DNA of 64,000 nt from Streptomyces sp. HUAS CB01 (GTDB taxonomy: Bacteria > Actinomycetota > Actinomycetes > Streptomycetales > Streptomycetaceae), in contig NZ_CP129137.1 in the NCBI RefSeq assembly GCF_030406905.1, positions 1,863,001 through 1,927,000 of the forward strand, in the 5' to 3' direction. Shown piece by piece: positions 54,078 through 62,875 of this stretch. The notes beneath the pieces are model-generated. The model did not search any database. It was not told where the DNA came from and saw only the letters and a list, made by a program, of their open reading frames with translations. A program made the position numbers and the translations under genes. Within the stretch, counting starts at the first letter, position 1. Each line of letters begins with the position of its first letter.

Positions 54078-55646
54078 ATGAATGCGCCGGGGGAACTGGT
54101 CGACGGGCGGTTCGAGCTGATCGAACGGCTCGGCAGCGGAGGCATGGGCACGGTGTGGCGGGCCCGCGACACCGTGCTCCACCGGGAAGTCGCCCTGAAG
54201 GCGGTCAGACCCGACGCCTCCGCTTCCGAGGCCGTGCGCGAGCGTGTGCTGCGCGAGGCCCGCGCGCTCGCCCGGCTCAGCCACCCCCACGTGGTGACGG
54301 TCCATCACATCGTCGACGCGGAGCCGCATCCGTGGATCGTGATGGAGCTGGTGCCCGGGGGCTCGCTCCAGGACAGGCTCGCCCGGGGGCCGCTTACCCC
54401 GCCGGAGGCGGCCCGCATCGGCCGCCAGGTGCTCTCCGCGCTGATCGCCGCGCACGCCGCCGGCATCCAGCACCGGGACGTCAAGCCCGCCAACGTCCTG
54501 CTGCGGCCCGACGGTTCGGCCGGCCCCGGCGGTGCCGCCGCCGTGCTCACCGACTTCGGGATCGCGGCGCTCCAGGGCTCGACCTCGCTGACCGCCACGG
54601 GCGAACTGATCGGCTCGCCCGAGTACATGGCGCCCGAACGCGTCCGCGGCCGCGACGACGACCCGGCGTCCGACCTGTGGTCGCTGGGGCTGGTGCTGTA
54701 CGTGGGCGTGGAGGGTGTCAGCCCGCTGCGGCGGCCGACGACCCTGGCCACACTGGCGGCCGTGCTCGACGAACCGGTGCCGCCGCCCGTGCGTTCCGGG
54801 CCGCTCGCACCCGTGCTCCAGGCCCTGCTCGTACGGGATCCGGCGGCCCGGCCCGACGCGGCGCGGCTGGACGCGATGCTGGCGCAGGTCGAGGCGGGCA
54901 GGGCCCCGTACTGGGCGCAGCCCACGATGACCACGGCGGCACCGCCGCCGGCGCCCGGACCGGTTCCGCCGGTGCCGACCCTGCTGGACAGCCCGCGGCC
55001 GACCGCGCCCCAGCCGCCCCCGCGGCTCCCGGAGAGCCGGCGGGCGAACCGTACGCCCCTCGTCGTCGCCGTGATCGCGGTGGCCGTCGCGCTCACGGCC
55101 GCCACCGCCGTCGCGCTGGCGCTGCGGGACCCCGGAGGACGGACCACGGACGGCGCGAAGGGCTCCGGCGGGCCGTCGGGCCCTGCGGTCTCGGCCTCCG
55201 CGACGGCCGTGTCCAGCCCTGCGCCGGATCCGGGCACGACCCCGGCGGCCACGGTGACCGTCACCGCGTCGGCGACCCCCGGCACTCCGGCCGATCCCCC
55301 CGCGCCCCCGCCGTCGTCGGGCCGCTGGATCGCTCAGCTCTTCTCCGAGCCCGTCGGCTCCGGCACCGAGGCCCGCGACGTCCGGCTCGCCCGGATCCGC
55401 CAGACGGTCCCCGAGGCCCGGTTCCTGCGCAGCGACGACCACGCGTCGCTGCGCCCCGGCTACTGGGTCATCTACGCCGACGGGCCGTTCGACGACGGGC
55501 GGGCCGCGCTCAGGTTCTGCGCCGAACGCGGCCGCACGACGGCCAACAGCTGCTTCGGCCGCTATCTGAGCGGGCGCGCGGCGGACTCGGCGCTGCAGTG
55601 CCGTCCTCCTGCGGACAACCCGTCGGGGCGCTGCCGTCGCGGCTAG
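54078..55646 (+). CDS. Membrane Ser/Thr protein kinase with SPOR-like extracellular end
   Basis: A 522-aa Hanks-type kinase. The glycine loop is LGSGGMGTVW (19-28), the ATP lysine K41, the catalytic loop H132-R-D134, and D159-F-G161 followed by GSPEYMAPE. A Pro-rich linker leads to one membrane segment (326-349). Outside, a Ser/Thr/Pro-rich stalk leads to about 100 residues beginning SGRWIAQLFSEPVG and including PGYWVIYADGPFDDG and C..., which resemble a SPOR (peptidoglycan-binding) domain rather than PASTA repeats. Likely senses the cell wall. Leaderless start suggested. Confidence 0.9.
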   Translation: MNAPGELVDGRFELIERLGSGGMGTVWRARDTVLHREVALKAVRPDASASEAVRERVLREARALARLSHPHVVTVHHIVDAEPHPWIVMELVPGGSLQDRLARGPLTPPEAARIGRQVLSALIAAHAAGIQHRDVKPANVLLRPDGSAGPGGAAAVLTDFGIAALQGSTSLTATGELIGSPEYMAPERVRGRDDDPASDLWSLGLVLYVGVEGVSPLRRPTTLATLAAVLDEPVPPPVRSGPLAPVLQALLVRDPAARPDAARLDAMLAQVEAGRAPYWAQPTMTTAAPPPAPGPVPPVPTLLDSPRPTAPQPPPRLPESRRANRTPLVVAVIAVAVALTAATAVALALRDPGGRTTDGAKGSGGPSGPAVSASATAVSSPAPDPGTTPAATVTVTASATPGTPADPPAPPPSSGRWIAQLFSEPVGSGTEARDVRLARIRQTVPEARFLRSDDHASLRPGYWVIYADGPFDDGRAALRFCAERGRTTANSCFGRYLSGRAADSALQCRPPADNPSGRCRRG

Positions 55647-55798
55647 GCGTGTGGCGAAAGTCACTCCCGGCACGCGACGTCGGGCACGCACGCTCGCTGC
55701 GTTGTCGGAGTCGTCCACGTACGTCCGGTACGAGGAGGATCCTCCGCCGTGCGATCACACACCGGACGCCGAAGGCCCCGCCCTGCGGGCGGACGGAG
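55647..55798. terminator. Convergent intergenic region with hairpins
   Basis: Between the kinase and the hydrolase, CCGCCC-TGC-GGGCGG (55779-55793) is a 6-bp stem that could terminate both, and GGAGGATCCTCC (55733-55744) is a perfect palindrome. The stretch 55655-55760 seems familiar as a sequence found in several Streptomyces intergenic regions, but that is from memory and unchecked. Confidence 0.4.
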
Positions 55799-56434
55799 CT
55801 ACTTGCGCAACCCGCCCCGGGCCGCGTCCCCTCCCGGTCGCGGCTGGTCCGCGTCCCCGTCCTCCCCGAGCGTGTCGAGGAAGCCGAGGGCGACACGCCA
55901 CGTCTGCCCGGCCGCCTCCTCGTCCCAGTCGGGGAGTTCGGGGTCCGTGAACAGGTGCCCCGCGCCGGGGTAGCGGTGGACCTCGACGTCCGCTCCCGCC
56001 CTGCCCATCTGCAGGTACCAGGCGGTGAGCCAGTCGTGCGGCTCGAAGGGGTCGGGGTCGGCGACGTGGAGCTGCACGGGCAGGTCCTCGGCCCGCGCGT
56101 TCTCCGCGATGTCCGAGGTGCCGTGCAGCAGCAGGAGGCCGCGTGCCTTCTCGTCACCGAGCGCCAGGTTCTGGGCGACGGCCGCACCCAGGGAGAACCC
56201 CGCGTAGACGAGCCCGCGCTCCGAGTGCGGTGCGGCGGCCGCGATCGCCCGCTTCAGCAGCTCGTCCACTCCGACCTCGTCCTTGTACGCCCTGCCCTCC
56301 TCCACGGAGTCGTACACCCGGCCGTCGAACAGGTCCGGGGTCCACACCGTGTGGCCTGCCGCTCGCAGCCGCTCCGCGGCGGCGAGAACGGCGGGGCGCA
56401 GGCCGTGTACCGAATGGAAAAGCATGATGTCCAT
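55799..56434 (-). CDS. Dienelactone-hydrolase-like alpha/beta hydrolase
   Basis: A 211-aa protein of the DLH family. The nucleophile is S81 in YAGFSLGAAVAQ, where true dienelactone hydrolases have Cys, and the late histidine is in PGAGHLFTDPELPDWD. A general esterase or lactonase role is likely. Divergent from the MscS gene with 23 bases between starts, so the promoters overlap. Confidence 0.85.
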   Translation of the reverse strand: MDIMLFHSVHGLRPAVLAAAERLRAAGHTVWTPDLFDGRVYDSVEEGRAYKDEVGVDELLKRAIAAAAPHSERGLVYAGFSLGAAVAQNLALGDEKARGLLLLHGTSDIAENARAEDLPVQLHVADPDPFEPHDWLTAWYLQMGRAGADVEVHRYPGAGHLFTDPELPDWDEEAAGQTWRVALGFLDTLGEDGDADQPRPGGDAARGGLRK

Positions 56435-56457
56435 GCGGTCAGGTTACGTTCGAAGGC

Positions 56458-57549
56458 ATGGAGAACGTGCTGCGTCCGTTGATCGTCCTCGTCGGCTCGG
56501 TCCTGCTCACGCTGCTGCTGGGGTGGCTCGCCGATCTGCTGCTCCGCCGCGCGGACGCCCGCCACAGCGAGACCCCGCTGTGGGGGCTGCTGCGCCGCTG
56601 CCGGGTGCCGTTGCAGGTGGTGGTGCTCACCGCGCTGCTGCGGGGGACCTACACGGAGACCGCCATCGCGGTCGTCGAACGGAACGAGGCCCTCATCGGC
56701 CATGTCCTGACACTCGTCCTCATCGCCGCATCGGCCTGGCTGGTGGTGCGGATCGCCGCGGCGGTCGTGGAGGCCTCGTACTCCCGCTTCGCGGCCACCT
56801 CCCGGGACCTCGCGCGGGTCCGCCGCGTCCGCACCCAGGTCGCGCTGGTCCAGCGGATCGTCACCGCCCTCGTCGCCGTGGTGGCCTTCGCGTCGATGCT
56901 GCTGACCTTCCCGGGGATGGACAAGCTGGGGGCCTCTCTGCTGGCCTCCGCCGGTGTCCTCGGCATCGTCGCCGGTGTCGCGGCCCAGTCCACGCTGGGC
57001 AATCTGTTCGCAGGCTTCCAGATCGCCTTCGGCGACATGGTCCGCATCGGGGACACCGTCGTCGTGGACGGCGAGTGGGGCACGGTGGAGGAGGTGACAC
57101 TCACCTTCCTCGCGGTGCGGACGTGGGACGAACGGCGCATCACGATGCCGGTGTCGTACTTCACCAGCAAGCCGTTCGAGAACTGGTCCCGCGGCGGCGT
57201 GCAGATGACCGGGACCGTCTTCTTCCATCTCGACCACACGGCGCCGGTCCACGAGATGCGCGAGAAGGTCCACGACATCCTGCGCGAGTGCCCGGCCTGG
57301 GACGGCCGCGACTGGTCGCTCGCGGTCACGGACACCACGCCCAGCACGATGGTGGTCCGCGCCGTCGTCACCGCGAAGGACGCGGACGACATCTGGACGG
57401 TGCGGTGCGCGGTGCGGGAGCAGCTGATCGCCTGGCTGTGCGACCACCACCCGCACGCGCTCCCGAGGATCGCCACGTCCCAGGCGGTCCCTCCGCCCGC
57501 CAGGCACACCCAGCCGGACACCCCGGCCCAGCGGACCGGCCGCGGCTGA
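56458..57549 (+). CDS. MscS-family mechanosensitive channel
   Basis: A 363-aa membrane protein. Four hydrophobic segments end in the pore-lining helix (LASAGVLGIVAGVAAQSTLG) with the Gly/Ala pattern of MscS, followed by the FAGFQIAFGDMVRIGDTV beta domain and a cytoplasmic C-terminal part. It should open on membrane tension to release solutes on osmotic downshock. It is a compact member, without extra N-terminal domains. Convergent with the SDR gene. Confidence 0.92.
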   Translation: MENVLRPLIVLVGSVLLTLLLGWLADLLLRRADARHSETPLWGLLRRCRVPLQVVVLTALLRGTYTETAIAVVERNEALIGHVLTLVLIAASAWLVVRIAAAVVEASYSRFAATSRDLARVRRVRTQVALVQRIVTALVAVVAFASMLLTFPGMDKLGASLLASAGVLGIVAGVAAQSTLGNLFAGFQIAFGDMVRIGDTVVVDGEWGTVEEVTLTFLAVRTWDERRITMPVSYFTSKPFENWSRGGVQMTGTVFFHLDHTAPVHEMREKVHDILRECPAWDGRDWSLAVTDTTPSTMVVRAVVTAKDADDIWTVRCAVREQLIAWLCDHHPHALPRIATSQAVPPPARHTQPDTPAQRTGRG

Positions 57550-57582
57550 CCGGGGCTCCGCCCGGGATGTGTCGGACACGGC

Positions 57583-58329
57583 CTAGTGGCCGCGCTCCGC
57601 ACCGCCGTTGACCTGGATGACCTGGGACGTGATGTGGGCCGCCGCGTGGGAGGCGAGCCAGCGGAGGGTCTGGGCCACGTCACCGGGGTGGCCCGCCCGG
57701 CCCGTGGACGTCTCGGCGACGAGCTGGCGGCGGCGGTCCTCCCCGATCCCGTCGCCGAAGAAGCCGGTCTCCTCGACGTATCCGGGCGCCACCACGTTCA
57801 CGGTGATGCCGCGCGGCCCGAGGCGGCGGGCCAGGTCGTGCGCGTACGGGTGCAGGGCGGCCTTGGCTGCCGCGTACGCACCCGAGCCGGATCCCCGGTA
57901 CGCCGCGATGGAGCTGAGGAAGAGCACGCGGCCGCCGGGCGTCGCCAGATGGTCCTCCAGGGCCTCGGTGAGGAGCACCGCAGTGAGGGTGTTGAGACGG
58001 AAGTTGAGGGTCCAGTCGTGGGCGACCGCCTCCAGCGGGTCCTCGAACCCGGGCGGGCTCTCCAGCCGGCCGTTGCCGCCCGCGCTGTGGACGAGCACGT
58101 CCACGGTGCCGTACTCCCGCGCCGCGAACTCCGCGGCCCGGCGGGCGCCTTGGGGTTCGCCCAGGTCCACCGCGCAGTAGCGTGCGCCGGGAATCCGCTC
58201 GGCCGCCCGTGCGAGCACCTCCTCGCGCCGACCGAGCAGCAGTACCTGCTCGCCGTCCGCGGCGAACACCTCCGCCGTCGCGAGCCCGATTCCCGTACCC
58301 CCGCCACTGATCACCACGGTGCGCGCCAT
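57583..58329 (-). CDS. Short-chain dehydrogenase/reductase
   Basis: A 248-aa classical SDR. The cofactor motif is SGGGTGIG (8-15), the active site S139/S140 with Y152 and K156 (AYAAAKAAL), and NVVAPGY follows. The Arg in the second strand (LLGRREE) favours NADP(H). The substrate is unknown. It starts 91 bases after the antiporter stop on the same strand. Confidence 0.92.
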   Translation of the reverse strand: MARTVVISGGGTGIGLATAEVFAADGEQVLLLGRREEVLARAAERIPGARYCAVDLGEPQGARRAAEFAAREYGTVDVLVHSAGGNGRLESPPGFEDPLEAVAHDWTLNFRLNTLTAVLLTEALEDHLATPGGRVLFLSSIAAYRGSGSGAYAAAKAALHPYAHDLARRLGPRGITVNVVAPGYVEETGFFGDGIGEDRRRQLVAETSTGRAGHPGDVAQTLRWLASHAAAHITSQVIQVNGGAERGH

Positions 58330-58419
58330 GCGGCGATCCTACGACCGCCCACCCGCCCGGAGCCGGTCCGAAACCGCCCCGCGCGCCCCGCTTCGGGACA
58401 CCGCGCCACGCGCGGACCC

Positions 58420-60012
58420 TCAGCGCAGACTGCGGACGTCCAGGTGCAGCAGGACGCGGTCGACGACCTCGGGATCCGTGCCCGGCTCGCTGCGCGCGGC
58501 GAGCACCTCGTGCCGGGCGGCCGACAGCATCTCGCGCTGCACCCGCTGGAGCGTCCGCTGCCGGCCCGCCCGCCGGGCGAACCAGTCCCGGCGCTCCTCG
58601 TCGACGATGTCCGGACTGATCCGGGTGCCGATGTCGTACGCCGCGCGCTGCAACCGTTCCGCGAGGTCCTCCGGCAGCTCCTCGACCTGTTCGATCTCCT
58701 TCAGCCGGTGCTTGGCCGCCTTGGCCGCGCGCAGCGCGAGGTCGCGTTCCAGGGCCCGTTCGGCGTCGGTGTCGGCCCGTACGCCGAGCCGCTTCACAAG
58801 CCAGGGCAGGGTGAGTCCCTGGAGGACCAGGGTCGCCATGATCACCGCGAAGGCGATGAAGATGATCACGTCCCGACCCGGGAACGGCGCCCCGTCCGCC
58901 GTGCGCAGCGGGATCGCCAGGGCCAGCGCGACCGAGGCGACCCCCCGCATCCCGGACCACCACATGACCACGGTCTCGCGCCAGCCGACCGGGATCTCCT
59001 CGTCGTAGTCGCGCCGTTTGTGGAGCCGCTTGGTCAGCCAGGTGGCGGGGAGCAGATACAGCAGCCGTACGCCGATGACGGTGGCGACGACGAGGCCGGA
59101 CCACATCACCAGCAGGCCGCCCCGGCCGTCGGCGGTGCCGAAGACGTGGTGGAGTTCCAGCCCGATGAGGCCGAAGGCGACACCGGTCACGAGGGTGTCC
59201 ACGACCTGCCAGAAGGTGTTGCCCGCGAGCCGCCAGAGGACGTCGTCGGCGTCGACGGCGTGCTCGGCGAGGTACAGGGCGGTGACCAGCACGGCGAGCA
59301 CGCCGGAGCCGAGCAGGTCCTCGGCGAGCACATAACTGACGAACGGCACGAGCAGGGTGAGCCCGATCTGCAGGGTCGGATCGCCGAGCAGGCCCATCAG
59401 CCGCTTGGACAGCCAGCCGAGCGCGAGTCCGACCGCCACGGCGACGACGGCGGAGAGCACGAGTTCACGGGCGGCCCGGGGCCACGAGAACGTGCCGCTG
59501 ACGACCGCTCCGATCGCCACGTGGTACAGCACGATCGCGGTCACGTCGTTGAACAGCCCCTCGCCCTCCAGGATCGACACGAGCCTGCGGGGCAGACCGA
59601 GGGAGCCCGCCACGGCGGTCGCGGCGACCGGGTCCGGCGGGGCCACGAGTGCGCCCAGGACCACCGCCGCGGCGATCGGCAGGCCGGGGACGACCGCGTG
59701 CGCGACGGCCGCGACGGCCGCGGTCGTGACGAAGACGAGGGCGACGGCGAGCAGGAAGATCGGCCGGACGTTGGCGGTGAACTGCCGCCAGGACGTGCGC
59801 TGCACGGCGGCGTACAGCAGGGGCGGGAGCAGCAACGGAAGGATGAGCTCGGGCGGGAGGGTGACGTTCGGCACGAAGGGCAGCAGGGCCAGGACGCCAC
59901 CGACGAGCGTCATCAGCACCGGCGCGGGCAGCCCGAGCCGCTCCCCGAGCGGCACGGTGATCACGGCCCCCAGCAACAGCACGAACAGCAGCGCCAGTTG
60001 GTCCACGAGCAC
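58420..60012 (-). CDS. CPA1-family Na+/H+ antiporter
   Basis: A 530-aa protein with about 12 hydrophobic segments in the first 410 residues and a charged cytoplasmic tail of about 120. The family's ion-binding stretch is LGALVAPPDPVAATAVAG followed by ILEGEGLFNDVTAIVLY, and the Asp pair in PPDP and the ND motif are intact. It exchanges Na+ (or K+) for H+ for pH and salt homeostasis. A start at 60012 fits the first membrane segment. Single gene. Confidence 0.92.
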   Translation of the reverse strand: MLVDQLALLFVLLLGAVITVPLGERLGLPAPVLMTLVGGVLALLPFVPNVTLPPELILPLLLPPLLYAAVQRTSWRQFTANVRPIFLLAVALVFVTTAAVAAVAHAVVPGLPIAAAVVLGALVAPPDPVAATAVAGSLGLPRRLVSILEGEGLFNDVTAIVLYHVAIGAVVSGTFSWPRAARELVLSAVVAVAVGLALGWLSKRLMGLLGDPTLQIGLTLLVPFVSYVLAEDLLGSGVLAVLVTALYLAEHAVDADDVLWRLAGNTFWQVVDTLVTGVAFGLIGLELHHVFGTADGRGGLLVMWSGLVVATVIGVRLLYLLPATWLTKRLHKRRDYDEEIPVGWRETVVMWWSGMRGVASVALALAIPLRTADGAPFPGRDVIIFIAFAVIMATLVLQGLTLPWLVKRLGVRADTDAERALERDLALRAAKAAKHRLKEIEQVEELPEDLAERLQRAAYDIGTRISPDIVDEERRDWFARRAGRQRTLQRVQREMLSAARHEVLAARSEPGTDPEVVDRVLLHLDVRSLR

Positions 60013-60300
60013 CCCTAGCCGGTCGACGGTCCGACGATCACCGCGTCCAGCGTGCCATGTGCTTCTCCCGATTCATTCGCACAGGCCCGCGTGACCGGCC
60101 TGCTGAACACCCGTCGGAAGCGCCGGCACACCGGGCACGGGGGCGTCCGGGGCGGACTGCGCCGACGGCCGCGGGCGCGGCGCCGGGGGCGGGGGCGGGC
60201 TGCAGCAACGACCGGCGGGCGCGGCGCAGCTACGCACGCGGCTCGCGCCCGTCAGACGGGCCGGATCTCCGCGGGCGACCCGGAAGTCCGGGCCAGTCGG

Positions 60301-60480
60301 CGCGGGCACGGCCGGGCACCTCCCGAGCGGCGCGGGCACGGCCGGACACCTCCCGAGCGGCGCGGAGACGGCCGGGCACGGCCCGAGCGGCGCGGAGACG
60401 GCCGGACACCTCCCGAGCGGCGCGGGCACGGCCGGACACCTCCCGAGCGGCGCGGGCACGGCCGGACACCTCCCGAGCGG
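60301..60480. repeat. Six 30-bp tandem repeats
   Basis: Six head-to-tail units of exactly 30 bp begin at 60301, 60331, 60361, 60391, 60421 and 60451. Units 2, 5 and 6 are identical; unit 1 differs at one base, unit 4 at two and unit 3 at five. The variation in the middle and identity at the ends suggest more than one expansion event. They are not interrupted by spacers, so not a CRISPR array. Confidence 0.95.
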
Positions 60481-60492
60481 CGCCGCTCGGGA
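60471..60492. repeat. 22-bp perfect palindrome at the end of the tandem repeats
   Basis: The last 10 bases of the sixth unit plus the next 12 make a perfect 11+11 palindrome with no loop (left half TCCCGAGCGGC). It may be a replication-slippage junction, an operator or, on the minus strand, a terminator of the GNAT gene 113 bases upstream. Confidence 0.8.
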
Positions 60493-60605
60493 CGTGCGCG
60501 TCGTGCGGCGCCCGGGCAGTGTCCGCCGGACAGGGTGCGCGTCCCGCGGTATGGCGGCGGCATGACCGCGGGACGGCCGTCGGTCGGCCGTCTGTCAGCC
60601 GTCGG

Positions 60606-61115
60606 TCAGAGCGCCCGGCGCATCGCGCGGTGGGGGATGCCCGCGTCCGGGAATTCGGGGCCGTAGGCCTCGTATCCCAGGCGCTCGTAGAACGGGAGCG
60701 CGTGGGTCTGCGCGTGCAGGTCGACCGCGGTGAGGCCGCGCCCACGGGCCGCGGACTCGATCGCGCGGACGAGCGCCGCCCCGACGCCTCGGCCGCGCGC
60801 GGCACGGGTCACCGCGAGACGCCCCAGGGAGCCGACCGACGGGTCGCCGCCGGTCTTGCCCGCCGCCGCGGGGCCGTACAGCAGACGGCCGGTGCCCAGC
60901 GGGCCCTCCGGGCCGACGGCCAGCACGTGGATCGTGTCCGCGCCCTCGGCGTCGTACGCGTCGTACTCGATCTCCTGCGGCACCTGCTGCTCGACGACGA
61001 AGACCTCCTTGCGCACCGTGAAGCACGCCTCACGGTCCGCGGGATCCGTCGCCTCGCGGACGACGTAGCCGTCCGGGGCGACGTCGTCCAGCGGGCGCTC
61101 CGCGTGCCCGCTCAC
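60606..61115 (-). CDS. GNAT-family N-acetyltransferase
   Basis: A 169-aa GNAT domain. The acetyl-CoA loop is [18 protein letters not shown], and the ending [25 protein letters not shown] is typical of the ElaA-like subfamily. The target is unknown. The GTG at 61115 is chosen: it overlaps the rluD stop by four bases (GTGA) and has GGAGAG 6 bases upstream. Confidence 0.9.
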   Translation of the reverse strand: MSGHAERPLDDVAPDGYVVREATDPADREACFTVRKEVFVVEQQVPQEIEYDAYDAEGADTIHVLAVGPEGPLGTGRLLYGPAAAGKTGGDPSVGSLGRLAVTRAARGRGVGAALVRAIESAARGRGLTAVDLHAQTHALPFYERLGYEAYGPEFPDAGIPHRAMRRAL

Positions 61116-62053
61116 GCGCTCTCCGCCGCGATCCGGTCCAGCGCCGCCTGCAGGTCGTCGGGATAGTCGCTGGCGAACTCGACCCACTGACCGTCCGCGG
61201 GGTGCTCGAAGCCCAGGCGCACCGCGTGCAGCCACTGCCGGGTCAGCCCCAGCCGCCGCGCCATCGTCGGGTCGGCGCCGTACGTGAGGTCACCGACGCA
61301 GGGGTGCCGATGGGCGGACATGTGCACCCGGATCTGGTGCGTACGGCCCGTCTCCAGCTTGATGTCCAGCAGCGACGCGGCGCGGAACGCCTCCATCAGG
61401 TCGTAGTGCGTGACGGAGGGCTTGCCCTCCGCGGTCACGGCCCACTTGTAGTCGTGCTGCGGGTGGCGGCCGATGGGCGCGTCGATCGTGCCGCTCAGCG
61501 GGTCCGGGTGGCCCTGCACCAGGGCGTGGTACCGCTTGTCGACCGTGCGCTCCCGGAACTGCTGCTTCAGCAGGGAGTAGGCACGCTCCGACTTGGCGAC
61601 CACCATCAGCCCGGACGTGCCGACGTCCAGCCGGTGGACGATGCCCTGCCGCTCCGCGGCGCCCGACGTCGAGATCCGGTACCCGGCCGCGGCCAGTCCG
61701 CCGATCACCGTCGGCCCGGTCCAGCCGGGGCTCGGGTGGGCAGCGACGCCGACCGGCTTCACGATCACGACGATGTCGTCGTCGTCGTGCACGATCTCCA
61801 TGCCCTCGACCGGCTCGGCGACGACCTGCACCGGAGCGGGCGCCTGCGGCATCTCGACCTCGAGCCAGGCCCCGCCCCGCACGCGCTCGGACTTCCCCAC
61901 GACCGAGCCGTCGACCTGGACCTTGCCCGCGGCCGCGAGCTCGGCGGCCTTCGTCCGGGAGAAGCCGAACATGCGCGATATGGCGGCGTCGACGCGCTCG
62001 CCCTCGAGGCCGTCGGGTACGGGCAGGGTGCGGGTTTCGGGAATCGTGCTCAC
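61112..62053 (-). CDS. rluD: 23S rRNA pseudouridine synthase (RluD type)
   Basis: A 313-aa enzyme that isomerises uridines in 23S rRNA. An S4 RNA-binding domain (about 15-70) precedes the catalytic domain with the Asp in HRLDVGTSG (D143). The [12 protein letters not shown] and [11 protein letters not shown] segments are standard. Domain order and length match RluD. It lies 163 bases after lspA, the usual neighbour, and overlaps the GNAT gene by four bases. Confidence 0.94.
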   Translation of the reverse strand: MSTIPETRTLPVPDGLEGERVDAAISRMFGFSRTKAAELAAAGKVQVDGSVVGKSERVRGGAWLEVEMPQAPAPVQVVAEPVEGMEIVHDDDDIVVIVKPVGVAAHPSPGWTGPTVIGGLAAAGYRISTSGAAERQGIVHRLDVGTSGLMVVAKSERAYSLLKQQFRERTVDKRYHALVQGHPDPLSGTIDAPIGRHPQHDYKWAVTAEGKPSVTHYDLMEAFRAASLLDIKLETGRTHQIRVHMSAHRHPCVGDLTYGADPTMARRLGLTRQWLHAVRLGFEHPADGQWVEFASDYPDDLQAALDRIAAESA

Positions 62054-62216
62054 CCGTCGAGTATGCCTTGTCGGTACCTGTGACCGGGCCCGCCTGTGGA
62101 CGACCGGTCCCGGGGCCCGTCCGCCGGGGTTCGCGCCCCGGGTCGTTGCCCGCCCGTGCCGCGGCCGTGGCGGCCCCGCCCGGACGCTCGCCGGGCCCCG
62201 GGCCGGCCGGACCGGC

Positions 62217-62777
62217 TCAGTCCTTGTGGACGGTGCCGTCCGGGTCCAGGCCCTTGAAGGACAGGATCACGATCAGGATGCCGCCGCACACGATCGCCGA
62301 GTCCGCCAGGTTGAACACGGCGAAGTGCTTCGGCGCGATGAAGTCGACGACCGCGCCCTCGAAGACCCCCGGCGCACGGAAGATCCGGTCCGTGAGGTTG
62401 CCGAGCGCCCCGCCCAGCAGCATGCCGAGCGCGATGGCCCACGGCAGGCTGTAGAGCTTGCGGGCGAGCCGTGCGATCACCACGATCACCGCGGCCGCGA
62501 TGATCGTGAAGATGATCGTGAACGCCTCGCCGAAGCCGAAGGCGGCACCCGGGTTGCGGACCGCCTCGAACCTCAGCCAGTCGCCGATGACCTGGATCGG
62601 TTCCCGGTGCTCGAGCTTCGCGACGACCAGCATCTTGCTGGCGAGGTCCAGCACGTAGGCCACCGCGGCCACGGCGAACAGGGCGAAGATCCGGCGACTG
62701 CCCCTGGGCCGCTCGGCGGGAGCCGCGGCCTCGTCGTCTACGTCCGGCGTACCGATGATGCGCTCCGCCTCTGCCAC
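62217..62777 (-). CDS. lspA: Lipoprotein signal peptidase (signal peptidase II)
   Basis: The 186-aa aspartic protease cuts signal peptides from diacylglyceryl-modified prolipoproteins. The catalytic pair is D130 in GNLTDR and D159 in FNLADS; D44 and K48 (DLASK) and RNPGAAFG are also conserved. Four membrane segments follow a 28-residue acidic N-terminal extension, which is longer than in the E. coli enzyme. Works after Lgt (18383-19297). Start is a GTG at 62777. Confidence 0.96.
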   Translation of the reverse strand: MAEAERIIGTPDVDDEAAAPAERPRGSRRIFALFAVAAVAYVLDLASKMLVVAKLEHREPIQVIGDWLRFEAVRNPGAAFGFGEAFTIIFTIIAAAVIVVIARLARKLYSLPWAIALGMLLGGALGNLTDRIFRAPGVFEGAVVDFIAPKHFAVFNLADSAIVCGGILIVILSFKGLDPDGTVHKD

Positions 62778-62835
62778 GTGAGTCCCTCAACCTAGGTGCT
62801 GACTGGTCACGAGGGTACGGCACACCCGTGCGGGC

Positions 62836-62865
62836 CCGGCTCCGGACACCGCTGCCCGGAGCCGG
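62836..62865 (-). terminator. Terminator after the DksA/TraR gene
   Basis: CCGGCTCCGG (62836-62845) and CCGGAGCCGG (62856-62865) form a perfect 10-bp stem with a 10-base loop, 10 bases past the stop. Confidence 0.7.
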
Positions 62866-62875
62866 TGCCGCGGGG

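Larger units (their letters stand above)
60013..60605. other. 593-bp region upstream of the antiporter: minisatellite, no credible gene
   Basis: This gap before the antiporter contains six 30-bp repeats (60301-60480) and a palindrome (60471-60492). Because 30 is divisible by three, every frame across the repeats is open and reads as a 10-residue repeat, but none has a ribosome-binding site, conserved start or family match. The antiporter promoter probably lies in 60013-60100, not recognised. Confidence 0.5.

Noticed and set aside
60073..60459. Repeat-containing frame (APLGRCPAV repeats) as a real protein
   Set aside because: Repeat length divisible by three opens all frames; no ribosome-binding site or match.
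60301..60480. CRISPR array
   Set aside because: The repeats are contiguous with no spacers, and no cas gene is near.
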